64,000 bases of DNA from Faecalibacterium sp. HTF-F (GCF_023347535.1 NZ_CP094473.1:2232001-2296000); one strand, 5' to 3'; shown: positions 43,487 through 52,773, counted from the first letter of the stretch. Notes: generated by a model not told the origin, from the sequence alone. A program made the numbers and translations.

Positions 43487-44679
43487 TTGCGTATACCCGT
43501 AATGAGGAAGATGGGGTTGTTTGCCATGAGCAGGTGAAGACGGCCTGCCGGTTTTGTGCGGCTGACCGCCAGCTGCACCACCTCGGCGGCAAGGCCCCGG
43601 GCGGTAAGGGCGGCAGCCGCAGCGCTCAGCGTTTCCAGCGCAATGGCGGAAATGCAGATGCGCGCGTCCGGGTTTTTGGCAAGCACAGCATCCAGCACGC
43701 CTTCCATGCCGCCTTTTGTTCCGCCAATGAACACGGCGTCCGGTGCAGGCAGGTCTGCCAGTGCATCCGGGGCGCGGCCCTCGATGAGGGTGAGGTTGTA
43801 AGTTTGGAACTTTGCCCGGTTCTGCCGGATCAGGGCACAGGCGTCCGGATCGCACTCCACGGCATACACATGCCCTTTAGGCGCTGCCAGTGCCAGCTCC
43901 ACGCTCACACTGCCCGTGCCTGCGCCCACGTCCCACAGGATATCCGCAGGCTTCACGGCCAGCTTTGCCAGCGCGGCGGCGCGCACCTCCTGCTTGGTCA
44001 TGGGCACCTGGCCCCGGATGAAGCTTTCGTCCGGGAAGCCCGGTGTGCGGAAGTGCGGGACATCAAAGTTTTCCACAAGAAGCACGCTGAGCGGTGCAAA
44101 ACTCTGCCCCGCCAGTTCCGCCGCAGAGCCGTAGCGGATGGCTTCTTCCCCGGTGCCAAGGTTTTCGCCCACCAGTGCGTGCACTTCGCCCATGCCGGCA
44201 TCGGCCAGCTTCCGGCAGAGGGTGGCGGGTGTTTCGGCCCCGCCGGTGAGGAAAAAGACGGAGCGCTCCGTCATGCACTCTGCCACCGGGTCGCAGGCAC
44301 AGCCGTGGGCCGACACCAGCTTCCAGTCCTGCCATGGGCGGCCCAGCGCCGCCGCCAGCAGCTGGATGCTGGAAACGCCCGGATACACCCGCGCAGGGAT
44401 GCCCAGCGCCCGCAGGGGCGTAAGCAGGCCGGACGCGCCGGAATAAAACCCGGTGTCCCCGCTGTAAAGCACGGCGGCATCCTGCCCGGGGGCCTGCGCC
44501 AGCGTCTCAAGGATCTCGGCAGGCTGATAGAGGGCAAACTGCCGGGCAGTGCACTCGGGCGGGAGGCCCGCCAGCAGCCGCTTTGCGCCAAACACAAGGC
44601 CTGCCCTGCGCACAGCGTCCTGCGCCTGCACCGACAAAGCCTCCCATCTGCCGCTTCCCATACCGATCAGTGTGACCAT
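43483..44679 (-). CDS. cbiET: Fused cobalt-precorrin-7 methyltransferase/decarboxylase CbiET
   Basis: A 398-residue fusion equivalent to CobL. Residues 1-~200 are a CbiE-type tetrapyrrole methylase (VTLIGMGSGRWEALS, VLYSGDTGFYSG, VYPGVSSIQLLAAALG). Residues ~205-398 are CbiT (GQVPMTKQEVRAAALAKLA, DVGAGTGSVSVELAL for SAM binding, FIGGTKGGMEGVLD). It methylates C5 and C15 and removes the C12 acetate carboxyl. Start at 44679 follows AGGAGAT. It overlaps cbiJ by 13 bases and cbiA by four. Confidence 0.95.
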   Translation of the reverse strand: MVTLIGMGSGRWEALSVQAQDAVRRAGLVFGAKRLLAGLPPECTARQFALYQPAEILETLAQAPGQDAAVLYSGDTGFYSGASGLLTPLRALGIPARVYPGVSSIQLLAAALGRPWQDWKLVSAHGCACDPVAECMTERSVFFLTGGAETPATLCRKLADAGMGEVHALVGENLGTGEEAIRYGSAAELAGQSFAPLSVLLVENFDVPHFRTPGFPDESFIRGQVPMTKQEVRAAALAKLAVKPADILWDVGAGTGSVSVELALAAPKGHVYAVECDPDACALIRQNRAKFQTYNLTLIEGRAPDALADLPAPDAVFIGGTKGGMEGVLDAVLAKNPDARICISAIALETLSAAAAALTARGLAAEVVQLAVSRTKPAGRLHLLMANNPIFLITGIRK

Positions 44680-45413
44680 TTCAAAATCTCCTGACAATGC
44701 GTGAATAATCCTGCCTCGGTCTCGCCGACCTCCTCCGGACGGCGCAGCACCACCAGCTGTACGCCGGTCTCGGCTGCGGCCTGCACCTTTTCGGCAAAGC
44801 CGCCCGCCGCGCCGCCGTCCTTGGTGACGAGATACCGGATGTGGAACTGTTCGATCAAAGCTTTGTTCAGCTGGCAGGAAAACGGCCCCTGCATGGCAAT
44901 GATGTTCCGGTGCGGAATCCCGGCTGCCTCGCAGGCGGCAATGCCCTCCGGCGTGGGCAGGACCCGGGGATAAAGCCGCGCCGGGTCCAGCGGCGCAAAC
45001 GCTGCCAGCTCCTTGGCACCGGTGGCAAGCAGGATGTTTTCCTTCGTTCCGGCAAGGTACTCTGCCGCCTGCGCCGCGGTCCCGAACACCACGCAGTCCT
45101 CGGGCAGCGGGCTCCGGGCCCGCAGCAGGCGACGGTATTCCACGCCGGCCTGTGCCGCCGCAGCGCGGATGTTCCGGGTCACATCCACCGCATACGGATG
45201 GGTGGCATCCACGCAGAGGTCTGCACCCGTCAGCAGCGCCGCCATGGCATCCGGTCCCAGCCGCCCGGCGTGGACCGTGATGCCCGCCATCTCACCCTGT
45301 TCCTCGGCTCCCAGCGGCGTGGCCACACACACGGTCACCTCAGCCCCCAGTGCCGCCAGCTTTTTGGAGAAGCGGCGTCCCTCGGTGGTGCCGCTGAACA
45401 CGACAGCCTTCAT
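44667..45413 (-). CDS. cbiJ: Cobalt-precorrin-6A reductase CbiJ
   Basis: A 248-residue NAD(P)H-dependent reductase. Motifs: VVFSGTTEGRRFSKKLA, CVDATHPYAVDVTRNI, LLATGAKELAAF, PHRNIIAMQGPFS and YLVTKDGGAAGGFAEKV. Start at 45413 overlaps cbiH by four bases (ATGA). Confidence 0.94.
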   Translation of the reverse strand: MKAVVFSGTTEGRRFSKKLAALGAEVTVCVATPLGAEEQGEMAGITVHAGRLGPDAMAALLTGADLCVDATHPYAVDVTRNIRAAAAQAGVEYRRLLRARSPLPEDCVVFGTAAQAAEYLAGTKENILLATGAKELAAFAPLDPARLYPRVLPTPEGIAACEAAGIPHRNIIAMQGPFSCQLNKALIEQFHIRYLVTKDGGAAGGFAEKVQAAAETGVQLVVLRRPEEVGETEAGLFTHCQEILKWSH

Positions 45414-46192
45414 TTGCGGTACCCCCGGGGTGTGACCATCCGGCCCGAAAGGGCGCGGGTGTTCCCGTTGCCGATGTACACGGTGGTGAACATATCCACC
45501 GGCGTGTCCTCCAGCTCGGCCAGCGTCAGCACCCGGGCGCTCTGGCCCTCGCGGCCAATGTTGCGCACAAGGCCGCAGACCGTCTCCGGCCCCTTGCCGT
45601 TTGCGCGCAGGATGCGCACCGCCTTTTGCAGGTAGTCCGGCCTGCCCTTGGAAGAGGGATTGTACAGTGCCACGCAGAAATCGCCCTGCGCGGCGCAGGC
45701 CAGCCGCTTTTCGATGACCTCCCACGGGGTGAGCCGGTCGGAAAGCGAGATCACGCAGAAATCGTGGGCCAGCGGTGCGCCCAGCACCGCTCCGCCGCTG
45801 AGGGCGGCAGTGAGCCCGGGCACCACCTCCACGGCAACATCCGGGTAATCCTCGGCCAGTTCCAGCAGCGGGCTGGCCATGCCGTAAACGCCCGCGTCGC
45901 CGCTGCACACCAGCGCGACCCGCTTGCCGGTGCGGGCTTTTTCCAGCGCCCAGCGGCAGCGGTCGATCTCCTGCGTCATGCCGGTAGCATAGTATTCCTC
46001 GCAGGGGAACTCGGGCTCGATCAGGTCAATGTAAAGCTTGTAGCCGCAGATCGCATCCGCATGTTCAAGGGCGCTCTGGGCTTCCTGGGTCAGATAAAAA
46101 ACATCGCCGGGGCCAAGGCCCACCACGTAAACAACATTCTCGGGCCGGTCCATGTCCCATTCATCCATCTCAAATTCGTACCTGTCAGACAT
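45410..46192 (-). CDS. cbiH: Cobalt-factor III C17-methyltransferase CbiH
   Basis: A 260-residue SAM-dependent tetrapyrrole methylase that performs ring contraction. Motifs: VYVVGLGPGDVFYLT, CGYKLYIDLIEP, LVCSGDAGVYGMASPLLE, VVPGLTAALSGGAVLGAPL and ALYNPSSKGR. The ATG at 46192, not the one 15 codons upstream, has GGAGGT six bases before it. It overlaps cbiG by eight bases. An acidic N-terminal extension (YEFEMDEWDMD) precedes the core. Confidence 0.95.
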   Translation of the reverse strand: MSDRYEFEMDEWDMDRPENVVYVVGLGPGDVFYLTQEAQSALEHADAICGYKLYIDLIEPEFPCEEYYATGMTQEIDRCRWALEKARTGKRVALVCSGDAGVYGMASPLLELAEDYPDVAVEVVPGLTAALSGGAVLGAPLAHDFCVISLSDRLTPWEVIEKRLACAAQGDFCVALYNPSSKGRPDYLQKAVRILRANGKGPETVCGLVRNIGREGQSARVLTLAELEDTPVDMFTTVYIGNGNTRALSGRMVTPRGYRK

Positions 46193-47183
46193 GCTGCCAC
46201 CTCCAATCCGGGGCGAAGGGCCGCGCCGCCAGCGCAAAGGTCACGCCGGTGCGGGCAAATTTGTGAAAAACCAGCGGCCCGCCTGCAGCCAGCACTGCAG
46301 CGCGCTCGCAGACGTTATCCACGCCGGTGACGCTCTGCACAAAGGCCGAGGGCGTAAAGCTGCCGGGGGCCTGCCGCAGCTGTTCCGCCGTGAAAAACTC
46401 CACAGGCCAGCCTCGACTCTGGCAAAAGGCCAGAAGGCCCGCTTCGTTCTGTTTTAGATCGATGCTGGCCGCCGCCGCGATGCACTGCGGGGCAAAACCT
46501 GCCTGTGCGCAGAAGGCCGCAAAGGCTTCGGCCAGCGTGTCGGCGCCGGTGCCGCGCCTGCACCCCACCCCCAGCACGCCGATGTGCGGCACAAGATGCA
46601 AAGCATCTCCCGCCGGGCACAGGGTGAGGGCAAGTTCCGGGGTCGCTGCATCTTCTGCAAGGCCCGCAGGCGGGCTGCCCGCAATGGGCCAGTCGGATGC
46701 GAACCGCACCGTTCTGCCCGCCAGCAGTGCGCCGCTGACCTTTTTGATGCGCTCCGGCTCCAGCACGGCACAGTTCTGGTGTCTGGCCCATTCATCCACC
46801 GCAAACACACCGTTTGCGTCCGTGGCAGTGGTAATGACCGGCACCGCGCCGCACACAGCGGCCAGCCTCCGCGCCAGCTCGTTGGCCCCGCCCAGATGGC
46901 CGGAGAGAACGGGCACCGCAAAGCGTCCGCACTCGTCCAGCACCACCACCGCAGGATCAGACGCCTTGCTTTTGCAGTGGGGCGCAATGGCCCGCACCGC
47001 AATGCCCACCGCGCCCACAAAAATAAGGGCATCACTGTGTGCAAACTGCCGGGCCGTCCAGTCCGCAAGGCCCGGCTGCCCGGGCTCATGGCCGCAGCGG
47101 GCCACACTGCCGGGATATTCTGCGGCCAGCTTTTCCGCCAGCGCAAGGCCCTTTGCCGTAAAGGCAAGGTAGGCCCGGGTCAC
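46185..47183 (-). CDS. cbiG: Cobalt-precorrin-5A hydrolase CbiG
   Basis: A 332-residue protein that opens the delta-lactone ring and releases acetaldehyde. GAVGIAVRAIAPHCKSKASDPAVVVLDECGRF-type N-terminal block, VPVLSGHLGGANELARRLA, and the C-terminal CbiG domain (VGCRRGTGADTL, AAAASIDLKQNEAGL, VCERAAVLAAGG). The start is GTG at 47183, overlapping the cbiF stop (GTGA). Confidence 0.94.
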   Translation of the reverse strand: MTRAYLAFTAKGLALAEKLAAEYPGSVARCGHEPGQPGLADWTARQFAHSDALIFVGAVGIAVRAIAPHCKSKASDPAVVVLDECGRFAVPVLSGHLGGANELARRLAAVCGAVPVITTATDANGVFAVDEWARHQNCAVLEPERIKKVSGALLAGRTVRFASDWPIAGSPPAGLAEDAATPELALTLCPAGDALHLVPHIGVLGVGCRRGTGADTLAEAFAAFCAQAGFAPQCIAAAASIDLKQNEAGLLAFCQSRGWPVEFFTAEQLRQAPGSFTPSAFVQSVTGVDNVCERAAVLAAGGPLVFHKFARTGVTFALAARPFAPDWRWQHV

Positions 47184-47941
47184 TGGTCTGTCCCCCTGCG
47201 GAACTCGGTGGTAAAGGCCGGGTCGTACAGCTTGCTGCGCTCGTAGTTCCGGCCCAAAAAGTCACCCACCACGATGAGCGCCGTTTTGGTGATGCCCGCT
47301 GCATGAACGCTTTCCGCCAGCGTGCCCACAGTGCAGCGGACGGTCCTTTCTTCCGGCCATGTAGCCTTGTACACCACTGCTGCCGGGGTATCCGGCGTGT
47401 AGGCTCCGCCCGCCAGAAGTGCCTGCTGCACCTTTTCCACAAGGCCGATGGACAAAAAGATCACCATGGTCGCCCCATGGGCGGCAAGGCCTGCCAGCTT
47501 TTCCTTTTCCGGCACCGGGGTGCGGCCCTCCATGCGGGTGATGATGACGGTCTGGCTCACGGTGGGCAGGGTGTACTCGGCGTTCAGCGCCGCTGCCGCG
47601 CCGCAGAAGCTGGACACACCGGGGGTATCATCGTAGCGGATGCCCTCGGCGTCCAGCACATCCATCTGCTCCCGGATGGCTCCGTACAGGCAGGGGTCGC
47701 CGGTGTGCAGGCGCACGGTGGTGCGGCCTGCGGCTTCCATCTGCCGCATTACTGCCAGCACCTGTTCCAGCGTCATTTCGGCGCTGTTGTAAACCGCACA
47801 GTCCTCTCTGGCAAGGCCCAGCAGCGCCGGGTTGACCAGACTGCCCGCATAGATGATGCAGTCGGCTGCCTGCAGAAGGGCCGCACCGCGCCGGGTGATC
47901 AGGTCCGGAGCACCGGGGCCTGCGCCTACAAAATGTATCAT
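47180..47941 (-). CDS. cbiF: Cobalt-precorrin-4 C11-methyltransferase CbiF
   Basis: A 253-residue SAM-dependent tetrapyrrole methylase. Motifs: VHFVGAGPGAPDLITRRG-type N-terminus (IHFVGAGPGAPDLIT), CIIYAGSLVNPALL, RLHTGDPCLYGAIREQM, TPGVSSFCGAAAALNAEYTLP and VYKATWPEE. It begins four bases after the cbiL stop. Confidence 0.95.
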   Translation of the reverse strand: MIHFVGAGPGAPDLITRRGAALLQAADCIIYAGSLVNPALLGLAREDCAVYNSAEMTLEQVLAVMRQMEAAGRTTVRLHTGDPCLYGAIREQMDVLDAEGIRYDDTPGVSSFCGAAAALNAEYTLPTVSQTVIITRMEGRTPVPEKEKLAGLAAHGATMVIFLSIGLVEKVQQALLAGGAYTPDTPAAVVYKATWPEERTVRCTVGTLAESVHAAGITKTALIVVGDFLGRNYERSKLYDPAFTTEFRRGTDQ

Positions 47942-47945
47942 AACA

Positions 47946-48650
47946 TCACTCCTTTACCAGAACGGTGGTAAAATAGCCCGGCTGGACCTGCGGCTGTCCG
48001 AGGGAAAGGTCCGGGCAGACCTGTTCATCCGGCAGGCCGCAGTTGCACACAAGGGCGCTGTTTTCAAGCCTGCCAGCCTGTTCCAGCGCAGCCAGCAAAG
48101 CGGGCAGCTGCCTGCCGGTCTTCATCAATACTTTGGTGCCGGGCGTTTCCAGCACGCGGCCCGCCCAGCTGCCCGGCGCAATGGTGAGCGGTGCATCCAT
48201 GCCGCCGGTCAGCGGCACATTCAGCCGCGCCGCCGCCGCACAGAAGCTTGGCACCCCCGCCGCCATGGCGGTGGGATAGCCCTCTGCTTCCAGAAGGCGC
48301 TGCAGATAGCCAAAGGTGGCATAGATGGAAACGTCCCCAAGGTTCAGCATGGCAGTGTCCTGCCCGGCATCCAGATAAGGCCGCACCGCCTGCACCGCCT
48401 CTTTGTGGGAAGCCGCCAACACGGCCGGGTCACGGCTCATGGCAAAGTGCAGCGGGACGATGGTCTTGCCGTCCAGCGCTTCTCCCAGCGCACTGCAGGC
48501 GATGTCCAGCGCCAGCATCTGGCCGGAAGAAGTCTGCGGCGCAGCCAGTACCGGGCATTTCCGGATCAGCCGCACCGCCTGCAGGGTCAGCAGCTCCGGG
48601 TCGCCGGGGCCTACGCTGACGCCGTAAAAGGTGCCTTTCAGTTCTGCCAT
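47946..48650 (-). CDS. cbiL: Cobalt-factor II C20-methyltransferase CbiL
   Basis: A 234-residue SAM-dependent methylase. Motifs: GTFYGVSVGPGDPELLTLQAVRLI, CPVLAAPQTSSGQMLAL, MLNLGDVSIYATFGYLQRLL, AAGVPSFCAAAARLNVPL. It acts right after cobalt insertion by CbiK. The start overlaps the BtuD-CbiD fusion gene by 13 bases. Confidence 0.94.
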   Translation of the reverse strand: MAELKGTFYGVSVGPGDPELLTLQAVRLIRKCPVLAAPQTSSGQMLALDIACSALGEALDGKTIVPLHFAMSRDPAVLAASHKEAVQAVRPYLDAGQDTAMLNLGDVSIYATFGYLQRLLEAEGYPTAMAAGVPSFCAAAARLNVPLTGGMDAPLTIAPGSWAGRVLETPGTKVLMKTGRQLPALLAALEQAGRLENSALVCNCGLPDEQVCPDLSLGQPQVQPGYFTTVLVKE

Positions 48651-50587
48651 TCCTTCATCAGCTCCTTTGCAATACAGGTCTCGCCCAGCGGGCCGTGCTG
48701 GTTGGAAAAGAGCACCGCGCCCACCCGGAATGCCCCGCCTACCCGTCGGTCCAGATGCATCTGGATGGCCGCAAGGATGCTTTCCAGTACCGGGCCGCGC
48801 AGCTGTGCGCCGTCCAGAATGTCAAGACAGGCATCCGTGGTGGCGGCATCCATCAGGGCAGCGCACACTTCGCGCCGGGCCCCGCACAGCGCCGCATGGG
48901 CACAGAACACCTCGGCACGGCCATCTGCCGTGTGGGAGTGGGTGTTCATGACCCCTGCCGCCAGCTTGCAGAGCTTGCCCACGTGTCCCACCAGAAGCAC
49001 CTGTTCAAATCCTGCCGTTGCCGCCATATCCAGCGTATCCCCGATGAAGTTGGAGGTCTTGACCACCGGGAACCGCTCAAACTGCGGCAGAGCGGAGGCC
49101 AGATAGTCCAGCCCGTAGTTGCCGGGGGCCAGCACCAGCCGCCGGGGCCCGGCGGCGGCTTTGGCCCGCAGCGCAGCCTGATTCATTTCCAGCTGGATGG
49201 TATCCAGAATCGCCTGCTGGCTCATGGGCTCCACGATGCCGCTGGTTCCCAGCACGGAAAGCCCGCCCTCCACCCCGATGTGCGGGTTGAAGGTGCGCTT
49301 TGCGGTCTCGGCACCGCCCTCGATGGAAATGGTCACTGCAAAGCCGCCGGTGTAGGCAGCATTTTCAGCTTCCCGTTCCAGTGCCTCGGCGATCATCCGG
49401 CGCGGCACATGGTTGATGGCAGCTTCCCCTACGGGCTGGTCAAGGCCGGGCTTCGTCACCCGGCCCACCCCCTCGCCGCCAAAGATGCGCACGCCGGGGG
49501 CATCCGGTTCCAGCACCACCGATGCAATCACCGGCAGGCCCGTGGTCACATCCACATCGTCGCCGCCGTCCTTGCGGATGGCACATGCGGCACCTGTGTC
49601 CGTTCTGCGGCACCAGAGGGGAGCCACCTCCACCACGATGCCCTTGGGCGTGCGCAGGGCCACCGTTTCCGGTTCGCGGCCGGTCAGCAGCAGACGCGCC
49701 GCCCCGGCAGCCCCCAGCGCGGCACAGGTGCCGGTGGTGTAGCCGCAGCGCAGCAGCTTCTGGCCGCTGCGGACGTAATGCTCAAACTGCGGCTTTCCGG
49801 CAGGTGCCTTTTCGGCTTCCGGCTCCGGTGTGCCGAACAGAGCCGTGTACTGCTGTTCGGTCAGGCCGTACAAAGCGCAGATGTTCTCCGGCTGAAACGC
49901 CTGTTCCGGGGTCAGCACGCCGGAAACACCGCCGGGCGAAACGCACACCACCGTGTCCGCTATTTTTTCGGCCAGCTCCAGCTCGTGCAGGCTCAGGATC
50001 ACCGCCAGCTTTTGGGTGTGTGCAAGCGTTCCGAGGATGGTGAGCAGTTCAATTTTGCCCTTGATATCCAGAAAAGAGGTCGGTTCGTCCAGCAGGATCA
50101 CTTCCGGCTGCTGGCACAGGGCCCGGGCCAGCAGGATGCGCTGGCGCTGACCGTCGCTGATGCGGTTAAAATCCCGGTCTGCCAGCTGCGCCGCGCCCAC
50201 CAGCTCCAAAGCTCTGTGCACCTGCTGCCTGTCCCCGGCAGACAAAATGCCCAGCCGTCCGGTGTAGGGATAGCGCCCCGCCGAAACAAAATCAAAGCAG
50301 GTGGTCAGCTCCATCCGGCGGCTGTGCGGGGCCATGAGGGCCAGCTTCTGCGCCCGCTGGATACCGGTGTAACCGGCAAGGCTTCTGCCTTCCAGCAGCA
50401 CCGTGCCGCCCATGGGGGCCAGCTGACCCGCCAGTGTGCGCAGCAAGGTGGATTTGCCTGCGCCGTTGGGGCCGATGAGGGTCAGGATCTGGCCCGGCTG
50501 CACCCCGAGGCAAATATCCGAGAGCAGCGGTGTCTTGCCGTAGCCGATGGCAAGACCCTGTGCTCCGCACAAAAAATGTTCCTTCAT
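48638..50587 (-). CDS. btuD-cbiD: Fused corrinoid ABC ATPase and CbiD methyltransferase
   Basis: One uninterrupted 649-residue frame. Residues 1-~255 are a FecCD/BtuD-type ATPase: Walker A GPNGAGKSTLLRTLAG, signature ISDGQRQRILLARAL, Walker B VILLDEPTSFLD, switch His in LSLHELE. A ~20-residue linker (FGTPEPEAEKAPAGKP) leads to CbiD (~276-649), the cobalt-precorrin-5B C1-methyltransferase: CGYTTGTCAALGAAGAARLLLTG, DGGDDVDVTTGLPVIA, GEGVGRVTKPGLD, GTSGIVEPMSQQAI, HVGKLCKLAAGVMNTHSHTADGR. The ATG at 50587 overlaps btuC by four bases. The fusion ties the uptake ATPase to a cytosolic biosynthetic enzyme in fixed stoichiometry. Confidence 0.93.
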   Translation of the reverse strand: MKEHFLCGAQGLAIGYGKTPLLSDICLGVQPGQILTLIGPNGAGKSTLLRTLAGQLAPMGGTVLLEGRSLAGYTGIQRAQKLALMAPHSRRMELTTCFDFVSAGRYPYTGRLGILSAGDRQQVHRALELVGAAQLADRDFNRISDGQRQRILLARALCQQPEVILLDEPTSFLDIKGKIELLTILGTLAHTQKLAVILSLHELELAEKIADTVVCVSPGGVSGVLTPEQAFQPENICALYGLTEQQYTALFGTPEPEAEKAPAGKPQFEHYVRSGQKLLRCGYTTGTCAALGAAGAARLLLTGREPETVALRTPKGIVVEVAPLWCRRTDTGAACAIRKDGGDDVDVTTGLPVIASVVLEPDAPGVRIFGGEGVGRVTKPGLDQPVGEAAINHVPRRMIAEALEREAENAAYTGGFAVTISIEGGAETAKRTFNPHIGVEGGLSVLGTSGIVEPMSQQAILDTIQLEMNQAALRAKAAAGPRRLVLAPGNYGLDYLASALPQFERFPVVKTSNFIGDTLDMAATAGFEQVLLVGHVGKLCKLAAGVMNTHSHTADGRAEVFCAHAALCGARREVCAALMDAATTDACLDILDGAQLRGPVLESILAAIQMHLDRRVGGAFRVGAVLFSNQHGPLGETCIAKELMKEWQN

Positions 50588-51600
50588 CGTGCCCCCTCCT
50601 GACTGCGCCGCACCAGCAGCCAGATGACCACCGGTGCGCCGAACACGGCCGTGACCGAGCTGATGGACAGCTCCGTGGGCGCAAACAGACTGCGGGCCAG
50701 CAGGTCGCAGAACAGGCAGAAAGCCGCACCGCCCAGACAGCACCCGGGCAGCACATGCAGCGGCTTTGCGCTGCCCAGCAGCTGCTTTACAAGGTGCGGC
50801 ACCGCGATGCCCACAAAGGAGATCGGCCCTGCAAAGGCAGTGACACAGGCGGCCAGCAGACTGGAAAGCAGCACCAGCACCGCCGAGAAGAGCCTGACGT
50901 TCACGCCAACACTGCGGGCGTACTCCTCGCCCATCTGGTAGGCCGCCATGGGTTTGGAGAGCAGAAAGGCAGCCGCCAGCACAGGCAGCGTCACCAGCGC
51001 CGCCGCCTGCACGTTGGCCCATGTCATGCCGGAAAAGCTGCCCTGCGACCAGTTGTGCAGGTTGACGATGTTGGAGTCCTGTGCAAAGGCCACCACGATA
51101 TCGGTGACAGCGGAACAGATGTAGCCGATCATTACACCGCAGATGACCAGAATGCTCATGCGCTGCACCCGCCGGGCCACCGCCAGCACAAAGGCCATGG
51201 CCGCCATGGCACCCGCAAAGGCAGCCACAATCATGGTGGCCGAGCTGGTCAGCATCCCGCGGTCCAGAAACACCACCATGGTCAGGGCCACCGCCAGCTT
51301 TGCGCCGCTGGAAACGCCCATGACAAAGGGCCCGGCAATGGGGTTTGCAAAAAAGGTCTGCAGAAGGTATCCCGCTGCACTGAGGGCTGCCCCCAGCAGC
51401 GCCGCCATGACCGCGCGGGGCAGGCGCAGCTGCAGGATGATGTTCCCCGCAAGCGCATCGCCGCCCTTGCCCAGCAGCGCCGTCAGCACCGCACCCGGTG
51501 CAAGGGATACGCTGCCCCAGAACAGGTTCAGCGCAAAAAGCACCGCCACGGCTGCCGCAAGGGCAATATAGGCGGCTGCAAGGCGTCTGGTACGGGTCAT
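50584..51600 (-). CDS. btuC: Corrinoid ABC transporter permease BtuC-like
   Basis: A 338-residue FecCD-family permease with about ten spans. Typical: LRLPRAVMAALLGAALSAAGYLLQTFFANPIAGPFVMGVSSGA, VNLHNWSQGSFSG, GPISFVGIAVPHLVKQLLG and the C-terminal ELSISSVTAVFGAPVVIWLL. The corrinoid assignment rests on operon context, because iron-siderophore and heme permeases belong to the same family. The btuF gene precedes it and the ATPase-CbiD fusion follows with an ATGA overlap. Confidence 0.88.
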   Translation of the reverse strand: MTRTRRLAAAYIALAAAVAVLFALNLFWGSVSLAPGAVLTALLGKGGDALAGNIILQLRLPRAVMAALLGAALSAAGYLLQTFFANPIAGPFVMGVSSGAKLAVALTMVVFLDRGMLTSSATMIVAAFAGAMAAMAFVLAVARRVQRMSILVICGVMIGYICSAVTDIVVAFAQDSNIVNLHNWSQGSFSGMTWANVQAAALVTLPVLAAAFLLSKPMAAYQMGEEYARSVGVNVRLFSAVLVLLSSLLAACVTAFAGPISFVGIAVPHLVKQLLGSAKPLHVLPGCCLGGAAFCLFCDLLARSLFAPTELSISSVTAVFGAPVVIWLLVRRSQEGAR

Positions 51601-51630
51601 AGGCTTTCCTTTCTGTAAAATTTTTCTTCT

Positions 51631-52770
51631 TTAATCCACATGGGTGAGGAATTTCAGGGTACCGGCGGCAGGTGTACCCTCGGTGAACACCCGGTTCATA
51701 TCTACGATCAGGTCTGCCAGCTCCATGCTCTGCTGGAACAGGCTCTGGGCGGTGCACCACACCTGCCCTTCCTTCACCGCTTTGAACTCGTTCAGCAGCG
51801 GGAAACGCTCGGTCAGCTGGCTCACCGATGCGATCATGCCCTCGATGGCGCTGTTGTAGATGAGCACGTCGGCATCCTTTGCGCCTGCATAGAAGTCCTC
51901 AAGCGGCAGGTTCATGGTAGCAAGGCTGTTGCCATTGTCCGTCAGGTCCGCAAAGACATAGCTGCCGCCCGCCATTTCGATCATGCGGGCCACATAGTCA
52001 CTGCCTTTGCGCACAGTGGCAAGGTTGTTGGTGGTCAGCGAGAAGAAGGCACAGCTTTTTCCCGTGGGTTTTTGCGAGAGGATGGGCTGAACGGCTGTCT
52101 CCTGCGCGGAAAACACCTGCTCGGCCTGTTCTTCCCTGCCCAGCAGGATGCCGTAAAGCTTGATCCACTCCATGCGGGCCAGCGGGTCGCTCTCGTAGCT
52201 GGAACGCTCCACCAGCACCGGGATGCCAAAGTGTTCCAGCTGTTCCTTTACCTCCGGCGTATGCAGGATCATGGTATTCTCAATGGCAAGGCGGCAGCCC
52301 GCCGCCAGGATCTGCTCGTAATCCGGGGCGCTGTACTTGCCTGCATACGCGATTTTTTCCTCTTCCATGGCCTGCTGCACCGCGGGCAGATACCAACCCT
52401 CGGCCTTGGTGCCGGAAAAGGCCACGCTGTCCAGTGCATCCAGATGCAAAAGCAGATCCATCACCGAGGTGGAGACCAGATAAATATTCTCCACCGGCTG
52501 GCGCAGCACAGTCACATCAGCGGGCAGACCGTCCACCTCCGCAGCATCTTCCGGCACAACAAGGAACCGTGCATCCGACTCCGCAATGGTCAGCATGGTA
52601 TAGCCGCCCTCATAGCAATCCGCCGTGAACTGCTGTGCATAGTCCAGCTGGTAATGATGGGAGAAAACAAGACTTTCCGTATTGGCAGGCTGAGCCTTGC
52701 TGCCGCAGCCGGTCAGCGTCAGCGCCGCAGCGGGGATCAGTTTCAGAAATTGGTTGCGAGTGATTTTCAT
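51631..52770 (-). CDS. btuF: Corrinoid-binding lipoprotein BtuF-like
   Basis: A 379-residue substrate-binding lipoprotein (lipobox ALTLTGC near residue 22) of the BtuF/FhuD family. Features include the helical-backbone layout, TVLRQPVENIYLVSTSVMDLLLHLDALDSVAFSGTK near the ligand lobe, YEQILAAGCRLAIENTMI, and VLVERSSYESDPLARMEWIKLYGILLG. It delivers ligand to BtuC. The ribosome site (AAGGAG six bases before ATG) lies inside a dispersed repeat. Ligand identity, corrinoid rather than heme or siderophore, is inferred from its neighbours. Confidence 0.85.
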   Translation of the reverse strand: MKITRNQFLKLIPAAALTLTGCGSKAQPANTESLVFSHHYQLDYAQQFTADCYEGGYTMLTIAESDARFLVVPEDAAEVDGLPADVTVLRQPVENIYLVSTSVMDLLLHLDALDSVAFSGTKAEGWYLPAVQQAMEEEKIAYAGKYSAPDYEQILAAGCRLAIENTMILHTPEVKEQLEHFGIPVLVERSSYESDPLARMEWIKLYGILLGREEQAEQVFSAQETAVQPILSQKPTGKSCAFFSLTTNNLATVRKGSDYVARMIEMAGGSYVFADLTDNGNSLATMNLPLEDFYAGAKDADVLIYNSAIEGMIASVSQLTERFPLLNEFKAVKEGQVWCTAQSLFQQSMELADLIVDMNRVFTEGTPAAGTLKFLTHVD

Positions 52771-52773
52771 AGG

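Noticed and set aside
48695..50602. 635-codon plus-strand frame opposite the BtuD-CbiD fusion
   Set aside because: Shadow of the real gene; low-complexity product without recognisable domains.
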